From assembly GCA_011049795.1 (NCBI GenBank), contig DRHD01000043.1:1-15370 (forward strand): a stretch of 15,370 nucleotides of DNA, in the 5' to 3' direction. The DNA comes from Porticoccus sp. Lineage in GTDB: Bacteria > Pseudomonadota > Gammaproteobacteria > Pseudomonadales > Porticoccaceae. Position numbers and translations under genes: made by a program. Shown piece by piece: positions 7,293 through 14,521 of this stretch (position 1 is its first letter; every line of letters starts with the position of its first letter). The notes under the pieces are model-generated. The model did not search any database and was not told where the DNA came from. It was given only the letters and a program-made list of their open reading frames with translations.

Positions 7293-8444
7293 TTGACAAC
7301 AATACCTAAAACCCAGCTAGTCATTTCAGCAATACTGACTCTTTTGCTGGCATCATCCTCCTTGGCTGGAGAAAAAGAAGATCGTATCAAGCTAAAAATA
7401 ATCAGTCAGGATATTGCCAAACTACAACAATCCATCAAAGGCAGTAGTAAACAACAGGATTCACTCAATAAGGCATTGAGAAAAGCGGAACTAGCCTCCG
7501 CAGAAATCAACCTAAAGATCAACTCGCTGGAAACAAAACTCAAGTCACTGAAGACTGAACTCACCCAATTGCACCTCGAACAAACGACTCTTGAGGCATC
7601 TCGCAAGAGCCAACAGTCCATGATCTCAAAACAGATTACCGCGGCCTACCACCTCGGTAGTGAAGAACCTATCAAACTGCTACTCAATCAGGAAAATCCT
7701 GACAGAATAAGCAGGACATTAAAATATTATGATTACTTCCTGCAGGCTCGGGGGGAAAAACTTAGCCACTATCGTGAAACCCTAACCTCACTCAATAGAG
7801 TCGAGGTCTCGATCTCTAACCATCAGTTAGCCCTATCCACAAACCGAGATGCCCTCAAACAAGAACACAAACAACTCACCGAACGACAACAGGCACGTCG
7901 TGAAGTATTAGCCCAATTAAATAAGCAGCTCAGTGGCTCCAAGCAAACACTCAACAAACTTAACACTGAGCGCAGCAGACTAGAAAGCGTACTAAAATCG
8001 CTTCAGGAAAGTATCGCTAAGTTATCCCTACCTAGCACAGAGCAACCCTTTGCTGGCCAAAGGGGCCGACTAGCATGGCCTGTTTCCGGTCGACTCAGCA
8101 AACATTTTGGGGCTAGCCGTAATGCCAGTATCACTTGGGATGGCTGGCTACTCAGGGCTAACGAAGGTTCGCCCGTCAATACAATTCATCACGGCAGGGT
8201 GATATTTTCAAATTACCTACGTGGTCATGGGCTATTAATAATTATTGATCACGGTGATGGCTATATGAGCCTGTATGCCCACAATCAGGTACTACTCAAA
8301 GAAACCGGAGAGTGGATACTGACAGGTGAAACCATCGCTAAAGTTGGCAATTCGGGTGGCCGAGCGGAGCACGCTCTATATTTTGAAATTCGCCATAATG
8401 GAAAACCCGCCAACCCCAAGCACTGGCTGAAGAAAAAAGGCTAA
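7293..8444 (+). CDS. envC: Murein hydrolase activator EnvC (degenerate LytM/M23 domain)
   Basis: EnvC is a periplasmic activator of the septal N-acetylmuramoyl-L-alanine amidases AmiA/AmiB during cell separation. The 383-aa product has a signal peptide (hydrophobic LVISAILTLLLASSSLA, cleavage near residue 25). A long coiled coil runs over about 28-245, rich in K/Q/E/L heptads, and an M23-like domain over about 258-380 starts at LAWPVSGRLSKHFG. Zinc ligands are mostly missing: the first His-x-x-x-Asp site reads WDGWLLRA, the HxH region is SLYAHNQ and the last is ALYFEIR. This is the EnvC pattern of an activator without catalysis. The only in-frame start that keeps the signal peptide is TTG 7293, six bases after the gpmI stop (TAG 7284-7286) in the same frame and without a clear Shine-Dalgarno, so reinitiation by terminating ribosomes is plausible. 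Confidence 0.93.
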   Translation: MTTIPKTQLVISAILTLLLASSSLAGEKEDRIKLKIISQDIAKLQQSIKGSSKQQDSLNKALRKAELASAEINLKINSLETKLKSLKTELTQLHLEQTTLEASRKSQQSMISKQITAAYHLGSEEPIKLLLNQENPDRISRTLKYYDYFLQARGEKLSHYRETLTSLNRVEVSISNHQLALSTNRDALKQEHKQLTERQQARREVLAQLNKQLSGSKQTLNKLNTERSRLESVLKSLQESIAKLSLPSTEQPFAGQRGRLAWPVSGRLSKHFGASRNASITWDGWLLRANEGSPVNTIHHGRVIFSNYLRGHGLLIIIDHGDGYMSLYAHNQVLLKETGEWILTGETIAKVGNSGGRAEHALYFEIRHNGKPANPKHWLKKKG

Positions 8445-8536
8445 CCGGCGAAGGAATACATACACCTCCGAATGAGGCACCTTTCCCTATAGCCGAGTCA
8501 AACGTACACTGCTGGGACACGCACTAGGAAAAACCC

Positions 8537-9808
8537 ATGAAGCCATTCTTAAGATCACTGTTTGTGACATTGGTTGTTCTCTCATCAAACGCCAACACAT
8601 TGGCTGAAGATATCACCGAGGATGCACGCCTCCCACTCGAAGAATTACGCCACTTCACTCAAGTGTTTGACCAAGTACGTCAAGCCTACGTGGAAGATGT
8701 GGATGACAAGGCCTTGCTTGAAATGTCAATTATCGGACTACTCAGTAGTCTGGACCCACACTCTGTCTATCTTGATAAGGCCGCCTACAGCGACTTGCAG
8801 GAACACACCAGTGGAGAATTTGGTGGACTCGGCATTGAAGTGACTATGGAAGGCGGGTTTATTAAGGTCATCTCCCCCATTGACGACACACCGGCTAAGC
8901 GGGCGGGAATACAAGCGGGAGACCTAATTATCAAACTGAACGACCAGCTGGTTCAAGGTATGAGTCTCAACGAAGCTATTGATATTATGCGTGGACCCAA
9001 GGGCTCCACGCTAACGCTAACCCTGGCCAGAGAAAATGTGGACGGCCCCTTTGAGGTTGATATCGTCCGCGACATCATCAAGGTTCTCAGTGTTCGCAGC
9101 AAATTTCTTGAACCCGGCTTTGGTTATGTACGGATAGCACAGTTTCAAGAACATACTGGTCGAGAATTCCGTGAAGCACTCAACGATCTACTAAAACAAG
9201 ATAGCGACCTGAAAGGAATAGTGCTCGATTTGCGCAATAACCCGGGTGGTCTATTGCATGCCTCCATAGACGTTACCGATGCCGTGCTTGATGGAGGCAT
9301 GGTCGTCTACACAGAGGGCCGCCTACCCAGCTCAAATAGATCATTTCACGCAACACCAGGGGATGTGCTTAACGGTCTTCCCATTGTGGTACTGATTAAT
9401 GAGGGGTCTGCTTCCGCTGCAGAAATTGTGGCCGGTGCCATGCAAGATCACAGCCGAGCGCTATTACTCGGTACAGACAGTTTTGGTAAAGGATCCGTTC
9501 AAACAGTGATACCGCTCGGTGATGGTCGAGGCATCAAGCTCACCACCGCTCGTTATTTCACACCCAACAAACGATCAATTCAGGCTGAGGGCATCAAACC
9601 CGACATCGTTGTCGAGCCAGCTGAGATCAAACTGTTGAAATCCCGTAAGCAAATCAAGGAAGCAAACCTGTCGGGTCACTTGATCAATAATACAGACAGT
9701 AAAGCACAAGCTGAAAACAGTGCTACGCTGGAAGACAATCAGCTTTATGAGGCACTTAATCTGCTGAAAGGCTTCAACATCCTCAGCAAGAAAAACCAAA
9801 AACTATGA
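8537..9808 (+). CDS. ctpA: Carboxy-terminal processing protease, S41 family (periplasmic)
   Basis: S41 C-terminal processing proteases cut proteins near their C-termini in the periplasm with a Ser-Lys(-Gln) centre; in Pseudomonas the homologue (CtpA) degrades peptidoglycan cross-link hydrolases. The 423-aa product has a signal peptide (MKPFLRSLFVTLVVLSSNANTLA, cleavage near 23) and an N-terminal helical part with LLSSLDPHSVYLD. A PDZ domain spans about 92-165 (FGGLGIEV, SPAKRAGI-type segment at 118-124), and the protease core has VLDLRNNPGGLL. Catalytic Ser293 lies in NEGSASAAEI, and Lys318 and Gln322 in FGKGSVQT, at the standard 25-residue spacing. AGGAA at 8526-8530 lies 6 bases before the ATG. 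Its place after envC fits a shared theme of peptidoglycan hydrolase control (inference). No terminator is visible after the stop. Confidence 0.95.
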   Translation: MKPFLRSLFVTLVVLSSNANTLAEDITEDARLPLEELRHFTQVFDQVRQAYVEDVDDKALLEMSIIGLLSSLDPHSVYLDKAAYSDLQEHTSGEFGGLGIEVTMEGGFIKVISPIDDTPAKRAGIQAGDLIIKLNDQLVQGMSLNEAIDIMRGPKGSTLTLTLARENVDGPFEVDIVRDIIKVLSVRSKFLEPGFGYVRIAQFQEHTGREFREALNDLLKQDSDLKGIVLDLRNNPGGLLHASIDVTDAVLDGGMVVYTEGRLPSSNRSFHATPGDVLNGLPIVVLINEGSASAAEIVAGAMQDHSRALLLGTDSFGKGSVQTVIPLGDGRGIKLTTARYFTPNKRSIQAEGIKPDIVVEPAEIKLLKSRKQIKEANLSGHLINNTDSKAQAENSATLEDNQLYEALNLLKGFNILSKKNQKL

Positions 9809-9836
9809 CCTACGTCACAACGGAAGAGAGAACCTA

Positions 9837-9866
9837 TTGACTTTTCTGTAAAAATTGTGCTGAATC
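9837..9866 (+). promoter_or_regulatory. Possible promoter for the small DUF6316-like gene
   Basis: TTGACT (9837-9842) is a good -35 hexamer, but the candidates for the -10 at 17-18 bases spacing (CTGAAT or TGAATC, within 9860-9866) are poor. A second -10-like TATACT at 9941-9946 has no -35. The 154 bases between ctpA and the small gene hold no other recognisable signal. Confidence 0.25.
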
Positions 9867-9962
9867 AGTAACAGAACTTAAGGATAAGATGTACTAGATA
9901 GTCCTTTGATCAGACCCATCTAGGTTAGTAAAAAATAACTTATACTTAAGGCGGAAGATGAA

Positions 9963-10196
9963 ATGAGTCTACTGAGACAAGATGAGAATAGTGAGCGCCA
10001 CCCTCCCATTAGGAGCGACCGCTATTTTAAGTTACACAATTTCTGGTTTTTCGCCACCCGCGAAGGCGCTGCAGTTGGCCCGTTTGATTCTAAGGAAGGT
10101 GCCGTTAACGCTGTAGTAGATTTTATAGAGTTCGCTAAGAAGGCGCCTGCCGAAACACTGGAATTTTTTGTACCTGACATAAAGTACGCAGTTTAA
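9963..10196 (+). CDS. Small DUF6316-like protein of unknown function
   Basis: The product has 77 aa, no signal peptide and no transmembrane segment. The core RSDRYFKLHNFWFFATREGAAVGPFDSKEGAVNAVVDFIEF has the pattern 'aromatic-rich strand, TREG, GPF, then an amphipathic helix'. I associate this with DUF6316 small proteins of Pseudomonas-like bacteria; the family name is from memory and less certain than the gene. A good ribosome site supports translation: GCGGAAG at 9951-9957, 5 bases before ATG 9963. It is followed within 8 bases by the convergent 3' end of hisF. Function and partners are unknown. Confidence 0.72.
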   Translation: MSLLRQDENSERHPPIRSDRYFKLHNFWFFATREGAAVGPFDSKEGAVNAVVDFIEFAKKAPAETLEFFVPDIKYAV

Positions 10197-10204
10197 CCCC
10201 TGGC

Positions 10205-10975
10205 TTACCGCACTTCTACGCCACACTCCGCCATATAAGCCTTGGCTTGAGGTATGGTGTACTCTCCAAAGTGAAAAATACTAGCTGCCAATACAGCATC
10301 CGCTTTACCTTCAACCACACCGTCGACCAAATCCTGTAAGTTTCCAACACCCCCTGATGCAATAACGGGAACGTCTACGGCATCACTAATAGCCCGTGTC
10401 AGCGGAAGATTGAAACCACTCTTGGTGCCATCGCGATCCATACTGGTCAATAGAATTTCACCCGCACCATACTCCGCCATTTTAATAGCCCAACCCACGG
10501 CATCAATACCGGTAGGCTTTCGACCCCCATGGGTGAAAATCTCCCAATGCAAAGGCTCGCCATCGGTACTTACCTGCTTAGCATCAATGGCCACCACAAT
10601 ACATTGGGAGCCAAATCGCTCAGCAGCAGCACGAACAAATTCAGGATTTTTTACCGCTGCTGAATTGATGCCCACCTTATCGGCACCAGCATTAAGTAAT
10701 GCTCGTATATCTTCTAGGGTGCGCACACCACCCCCAACCGTCAGGGGAATAAATACTTCACTGGCCATTCGCTCCACCATATGAATCATGGTGTTCCGAT
10801 CTTCATGACTGGCGGTAATATCAAGAAAGGTAATTTCGTCTGCACCCTGCTCATCGTAACGCTTGGCCACTTCCACAGGGTCACCTGCATCACGGATGTC
10901 CACAAACTGTACACCTTTCACCACGCGCCCTTTGTCTACATCAAGGCAGGGAATAATTCGTTTGGCGAGCGTCAT
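10205..10975 (-). CDS. hisF: Imidazole glycerol phosphate synthase, cyclase subunit HisF
   Basis: HisF uses ammonia from the glutaminase HisH to convert PRFAR into imidazole glycerol phosphate and AICAR, linking histidine and purine synthesis. The 256-aa product is a full-length (beta-alpha)8 barrel: [11 protein letters not shown] with catalytic Asp12, [13 protein letters not shown] and [12 protein letters not shown] (phosphate binding), catalytic Asp131 in [24 protein letters not shown], and [17 protein letters not shown] six bases before the ATG overlaps the ribA stop codon, and the two genes are only 8 bases apart, so hisF is probably co-transcribed and coupled with ribA. Its usual partners hisA and hisH are not adjacent: on the downstream side lies the unrelated convergent small gene. 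HisH must be encoded elsewhere. Confidence 0.98.
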   Translation of the reverse strand: MTLAKRIIPCLDVDKGRVVKGVQFVDIRDAGDPVEVAKRYDEQGADEITFLDITASHEDRNTMIHMVERMASEVFIPLTVGGGVRTLEDIRALLNAGADKVGINSAAVKNPEFVRAAAERFGSQCIVVAIDAKQVSTDGEPLHWEIFTHGGRKPTGIDAVGWAIKMAEYGAGEILLTSMDRDGTKSGFNLPLTRAISDAVDVPVIASGGVGNLQDLVDGVVEGKADAVLAASIFHFGEYTIPQAKAYMAECGVEVR

Positions 10976-10983
10976 AGGAAACC

Positions 10984-11586
10984 TTAACCTTTATCCTGAT
11001 CATCAAATAGATGGCCCAACTTTCCCGCCTTCGTCGCCAAGTAATTAGCATTATGTGGGTTGCGGCCCGTTTGCAGGGAAACACGCTCTATGACGGAGAT
11101 GCCCATAGTCTCAAGTGCTTCAACCTTGTGAGGATTATTAGTCAGAAGCCTCACCTTACTTACCTTTAGGTGCTTTAGGATGGGCTTACAAATACTGTAA
11201 TTTCTCATATCTGCCCCAAAGCCAAGCTGCTCATTGGCTTCTACAGTATCGGCGCCCTGATCCTGAAGGTGATAGGCTTTGATCTTATTCAACAGTCCGA
11301 TCCCTCTGCCCTCCTGACGCAAGTACAAGATTGCACCACGCCCCTCATCAGCAATACGACGCATCGCCTCTTCCAGTTGAGCACCGCAATCACAACGGAT
11401 GCTGAACAGGGCGTCGCCAGTTAGACATTCAGAGTGTATTCGTAACAACACCGGTTCATCACTGGAGACGTCACCCATGGTCACGGCTATATGCTCTTTA
11501 TCGCTCTCGGCATCCTCAAAACCATGGACATCAAATAAGCCCCACTGGGTGGGAAGCTTCGAGCTTTGAACAAAACGTAGGGTCAC
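10984..11586 (-). CDS. ribA: GTP cyclohydrolase II
   Basis: RibA opens the imidazole ring of GTP to give 2,5-diamino-6-ribosylamino-4(3H)-pyrimidinone 5'-phosphate, the first step of the pyrimidine branch of riboflavin synthesis. I choose the GTG at 11586 (200 aa): GGAG (11593-11596) lies 6 bases upstream, and the N-terminus [16 protein letters not shown] then aligns with Pseudomonas RibA. The frame could start at TTG 11598, which lacks a ribosome site. With this start the zinc ligands are Cys54, Cys65 and Cys67 ([18 protein letters not shown]), the same numbers as in E. coli. Also present are [14 protein letters not shown], the [10 protein letters not shown] region, [12 protein letters not shown] and the C-terminal [11 protein letters not shown]. 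All catalytic motifs are intact, in contrast to the degenerate RibA-like half of the RibBX protein at the right edge. Confidence 0.96.
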   Translation of the reverse strand: MTLRFVQSSKLPTQWGLFDVHGFEDAESDKEHIAVTMGDVSSDEPVLLRIHSECLTGDALFSIRCDCGAQLEEAMRRIADEGRGAILYLRQEGRGIGLLNKIKAYHLQDQGADTVEANEQLGFGADMRNYSICKPILKHLKVSKVRLLTNNPHKVEALETMGISVIERVSLQTGRNPHNANYLATKAGKLGHLFDDQDKG

Positions 11587-11621
11587 TGATGACTCCAAAA
11601 GGTGATGACTAAAATTGGTAA

Positions 11622-11683
11622 TGACTAAAAAGTCAGGAAGGTGGCTATTTTAGCCGGGATACGCCCTGAGTAAAGGGCTTCCC
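11622..11683 (-). promoter_or_regulatory. Three successive hairpins in the ribA upstream region
   Basis: Three perfect or near-perfect inverted repeats follow one another upstream of ribA. TGACT-AAAA-AGTCA is at 11622-11635 and GGCTA-TTT-TAGCC at 11643-11655. A two-part stem is at 11656-11683 (GGGA/TCCC outside GCCC/GGGC). A run of nine C (nine G on the ribA strand) is at 11691-11699. I do not recognise the FMN riboswitch core here. The structures are seen; a regulatory role is a guess. Confidence 0.4.
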
Positions 11684-11747
11684 AAGTGTTCCCCCCCCCA
11701 GCATGCCACGTGAGCAATTGGTTTTTCCTCTGTTACTTGACCGTAGT

Positions 11748-12398
11748 CTAATATTTCTTCCTCAAGACCATCACCCCTTCTTCCTCTGTCATTTCGACAC
11801 GACTCAGAAAACTGTTCCCTAAAAGTACATTTGAGGGAAAGTTCCCGACCACGATAGTTGCGGATACCTGGCGGGCCGTGATATTTCCGATGACCAGCTT
11901 ATCCAAATCCACCTCAAAGGCATTCACTATTCCACCAGCCGTACTTACGTTGGCATGTTTACCGCGCCGAAAGTCCACACCCAGCCGCTTGGCATCATTC
12001 AGGTTCATCGCCACCGAAGTAGCCCCCGTATCCACCATAAAGTCCACCGGGTGACCATTGATAAAACCACTGACCATGTAGTGCCCATTCGGGGATCGCG
12101 GAATTCTTACTTCAGCCTGCTCAGCTGCCTGAAAAGTGGAGGATATATGCTGCGACAAACCCAAAGTAATCTGCTGACCTTCAACCTCGACCACAGCCTG
12201 ATGGCTATCACTGGACACCAGCTTGACCCCTTCAGGGCTGGTTTGCCCTTGCTTCAACAATCGCTGCTTACCATTAATGACCAATACAGCACTACCACCA
12301 AACAACCCCTGCACACGAATATCAGGGGCTGCCCAGCCCACAAGCACTGTTAATAGGCCAATAAGGGCCAAGTAGATTCCCAATGTTTGTCGCATCAT
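11748..12398 (-). CDS. Retropepsin-like clan AA aspartic protease, membrane-anchored or secreted
   Basis: The 216-aa product has an N-terminal hydrophobic segment (about 5-23, a signal anchor or signal peptide). Next is a small beta-rich domain (about 25-85: APDIRVQGLFGGSAVLVINGKQ), somewhat like the pilus/secretion periplasmic domains of the PilP/GspC type. The C-terminal retropepsin domain (about 97-213) has the catalytic motif VDTGATS with Asp123, the flap-like NVSTAGGIVNAF and the closing LLGNSFLSR. A single D-T-G means it would work as a homodimer, as in other bacterial members of the TIGR02281 type. Substrates are unknown. Two consecutive ATG codons (12398 and 12395) can serve as start; GAGG lies 8 bases before the first. 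It sits between pgpA and ribA on the same strand, and two 28-nt repeats fill the gap from pgpA. Confidence 0.88.
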   Translation of the reverse strand: MMRQTLGIYLALIGLLTVLVGWAAPDIRVQGLFGGSAVLVINGKQRLLKQGQTSPEGVKLVSSDSHQAVVEVEGQQITLGLSQHISSTFQAAEQAEVRIPRSPNGHYMVSGFINGHPVDFMVDTGATSVAMNLNDAKRLGVDFRRGKHANVSTAGGIVNAFEVDLDKLVIGNITARQVSATIVVGNFPSNVLLGNSFLSRVEMTEEEGVMVLRKKY

Positions 12399-12420
12399 CC
12401 CTGCACCCTCACCATAAAAA

Positions 12421-12476
12421 CAGCACCTATAAAATAGTGCCTACAAAACATCACCTGTAAAACAGTGCCTACAAAA
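12421..12476. repeat. Two tandem 28-nt repeats, each with a small hairpin
   Basis: Units 12421-12448 and 12449-12476 are identical at 25 of 28 bases. Each contains CACC-TnT-AAA-AnA-GTG, which folds into a short stem with one bulged C. Two of the three differences are a matched pair (A to G with T to C) that keeps the stem. The second unit overlaps the pgpA stop codon (12469-12471). A degenerate partial copy may lie at about 12405-12420. Confidence 0.85.
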
Positions 12477-12951
12477 ATGTTATTGCCAGAAACAGTAGCA
12501 GCCAGGTGAATAGTCCAGCCACCAGGTCATCCAGCATGATACCTACGCCACCGCCCACTTGCTTATCGAGCCAACCAATGGGCCAGGGCTTCCAGATATC
12601 AAAGAGTCGAAATAAAACAAAACCTGCCACCATCCATGTCCATGTCACCGGTACAGCCGTCATTGCCAACCAAAAACCAGCGATTTCGTCCCAAACAATA
12701 CCCTGGTGATCATGAACGCCTAAATCACTGGCTGTCTTACCACAGAGGTAAAAACCACCCACTGCCGCCAGCGCCACTATCGATAAGTAGATAGTCAATG
12801 GCATTGTTGCCAACATTGGCCACAGCAACAGAGCCACCAGAGTACCCGCTGTACCGGGAGCTTTTGGAGCGAGCCCGCTCCCAAAACCAAAGGCCAGAAA
12901 ATGCACCGGGTTACGTAGCAACTGTTGAAAGCTAGGCTTTACCTCAGCCAT
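12469..12951 (-). CDS. pgpA: Phosphatidylglycerophosphatase A
   Basis: PgpA removes the phosphate of phosphatidylglycerophosphate to give phosphatidylglycerol in the inner membrane. The 160-aa product has the family signature regions: GFGSGLAPKAPGTAGTL near the N-terminus, VWDEIAGFWLAM in the middle with conserved acidic residues, and FRLFDIWKPWPIGWLDKQ followed by GGGVGIMLDDLVAG near the end. Hydrophobic stretches at about 38-50, 52-70, 92-115 and 143-159 fit an integral membrane protein. AGGAG lies 5 bases before the ATG. The ribH-nusB-thiL-pgpA order is common in gammaproteobacteria. The upstream gap to thiL (59 bases) holds a 15-nt tandem repeat, and the stop codon lies inside a 28-nt repeat. 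Confidence 0.96.
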   Translation of the reverse strand: MAEVKPSFQQLLRNPVHFLAFGFGSGLAPKAPGTAGTLVALLLWPMLATMPLTIYLSIVALAAVGGFYLCGKTASDLGVHDHQGIVWDEIAGFWLAMTAVPVTWTWMVAGFVLFRLFDIWKPWPIGWLDKQVGGGVGIMLDDLVAGLFTWLLLFLAITFL

Positions 12952-12960
12952 GGGTACTCC

Positions 12961-13020
12961 TGTTTACTGGGGACGTGTTTACTGGGCATGTGTTTATTGG
13001 AAACCTGTTTTTATCCAAAG
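12961..13020. repeat. 15-nt tandem repeat between thiL and pgpA
   Basis: Consecutive 15-nt blocks read TGTTTACTGGGGACG (12961), TGTTTACTGGGCATG (12976), TGTTTATTGGAAACC (12991) and a decayed TGTTTTTATCCAAAG (13006). The first two agree at 12 of 15 bases. The array fills nearly the whole thiL-pgpA gap, its last block runs into the thiL stop, and on the coding strand its other edge abuts the pgpA ribosome site. Confidence 0.8.
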
Positions 13021-13991
13021 TGCTGGTACCCAGACTCTGCAACATGCACCAAATTACCTTTTTCATCAACACACTGGACATTATCTCCTACCAAGCCACC
13101 TCCAGTTATTTGACCAATACAGGTGGCCAATAATTCACCCTGAGCAATTAACTGTTCCACCTGATCCCGGTTTTTCTGGGGCACAGTGAAGCATAATTCG
13201 TAGTCATCACCCCCACTCAACACCCAATGATTAACCGTGGTCGTGTCACCCAAGCCTTTAAGCCAAGGCGCTATAGGTAAATGTTCAAACTTCACTTCAG
13301 CGCCCACATGGCTGCACGCTGTGATGTGGCCAAGGTCTGCTATCAGACCGTCTGAAATATCCAATGCCGCAGAGGCCAAGCCACGAAGCTTTACCCCCTC
13401 CGCCAATCTGGGCTGTGGTCGATAAAACCGCTGATGCAAGCAACTGCGTTCATGTGAACTACCAAAATTAGCGTCATCAAAAAGAGACAATGCTGCTGCG
13501 CCCTCGCCCAGAGAACCGGTAACGTAGATGCTATCGCCAACGGTAGCTCCACTTCGAGTCAGCGCCTCACCCTCGGGAACAACACCAAATAATTGAATAG
13601 AAATAGTTAATGGCCCAGCGGTGGTATCCCCTCCAACCAGAGCACAACCGAAAGTAGAGGCATCTTCTGCGAGCGCTTGGGAAAACTCATGCAACCAGGG
13701 CTCATGGGCTTCTGGCAAGGTCAACGCCAAGGTAAACCAGCGTGGCTCAGCCCCCATCGCAGCAATATCGCTGAGATTAACCCGCAGGGAGCGGTGGGCA
13801 ATATCTGCTGGAGTGGCATCATCAGGAAAGTGAACCCCTGCAACCAAGGTATCCACTGTAACGACGAGTTGTTGTCCAGGAGCAATATTGAGCAGGGCGG
13901 CATCATCGCCGACACCTAGGGCAACACCCGGCGCATCACCGAGCTCAGAAAAGTACTTTTGTATTAGGGAAAATTCACTCAGAGCCATCAT
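13011..13991 (-). CDS. thiL: Thiamine-monophosphate kinase
   Basis: ThiL phosphorylates thiamine monophosphate to the cofactor thiamine pyrophosphate with ATP. The 326-aa product has the PurM/ThiL-type ATP-binding motifs in order: GVGDDAALLN (about 22-31), VDTLVAGVHFPDD, HRSLRVNLSDIAAMGAEPRW, VGGDTTAGPLTIS, and ALDISDGLIADLGH. Near the end comes SGGDDYELCFTVP. Length and order match the family. Two consecutive ATG codons (13991, 13988) open the frame, with GGGGCGGA just upstream. nusB lies 76 bases upstream and pgpA 59 bases downstream on the same strand, the usual gammaproteobacterial order. Confidence 0.97.
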   Translation of the reverse strand: MMALSEFSLIQKYFSELGDAPGVALGVGDDAALLNIAPGQQLVVTVDTLVAGVHFPDDATPADIAHRSLRVNLSDIAAMGAEPRWFTLALTLPEAHEPWLHEFSQALAEDASTFGCALVGGDTTAGPLTISIQLFGVVPEGEALTRSGATVGDSIYVTGSLGEGAAALSLFDDANFGSSHERSCLHQRFYRPQPRLAEGVKLRGLASAALDISDGLIADLGHITACSHVGAEVKFEHLPIAPWLKGLGDTTTVNHWVLSGGDDYELCFTVPQKNRDQVEQLIAQGELLATCIGQITGGGLVGDNVQCVDEKGNLVHVAESGYQHFG

Positions 13992-14067
13992 TGTATCCGC
14001 CCCTAATCAGGGCACGAAAACCAAACCATTGCGCAAAAGCCTCAGGGTGCATGCTGGTACCGTATCA

Positions 14068-14511
14068 TTAGCGACTCTTTCTATCTGCCTTTACCTCAAC
14101 AGCCCTTGTGGCCATTGCCACCTTATCGAGAATACTGTTGATGTACTTGTAGGCATCCGTCGGACCAAACTTTTTCGCCAGATTCACCGCCTCATTGATC
14201 ACTACTTTGTAAGGCACATCAATACGAAACCTTAGCTCGTAGGTTCCCATCCGCAGCAGCGCTCTCGAAATAGGGTCAAGATCATCTGACTTGCGATCGA
14301 GGTGTGGCTCGAAGGTCACATCAATCTCATCTAGCCTACCCGGAATACCATGTAACAACTCCCGAAAGAAGTCAGTATCCACTTTGCTCATGTTGTTGTC
14401 GGTAAAAAATTCTGCCTCAATACTGCCGATGTCTGACCCAGACATCTGCCACTGATACAGCGCCTGCACCAATAACTGCCGTGCTTTTTTTCGAGTTGAA
14501 GGTAATACCAT
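14068..14511 (-). CDS. nusB: Transcription antitermination factor NusB
   Basis: NusB pairs with NusE (ribosomal protein S10) to bind boxA RNA and prevents early termination in rRNA operons. The 147-aa product shows the all-helical NusB pattern: STRKKARQLLVQALYQWQMSG at the N-terminus, the middle DTDFFRELLHGI segment, and the highly conserved DPISRALLRMGTYELRFRIDVPYKVVINEAVNLAKKFG followed by YKYINSILDKVA. GGAGAG before the ATG overlaps the ribH stop (10-base gap), indicating tight co-expression with ribH. A basic tail (KADRKSR) ends the protein. Confidence 0.97.
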   Translation of the reverse strand: MVLPSTRKKARQLLVQALYQWQMSGSDIGSIEAEFFTDNNMSKVDTDFFRELLHGIPGRLDEIDVTFEPHLDRKSDDLDPISRALLRMGTYELRFRIDVPYKVVINEAVNLAKKFGPTDAYKYINSILDKVAMATRAVEVKADRKSR

Positions 14512-14521
14512 ATTCTCTCTC

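Noticed and set aside
12395..12451. An 18-codon minus-strand mini-ORF whose TGA overlaps the start of the protease gene
   Set aside because: It arises within the repeat, has a poorly placed ribosome site and encodes no recognisable peptide; probably chance.
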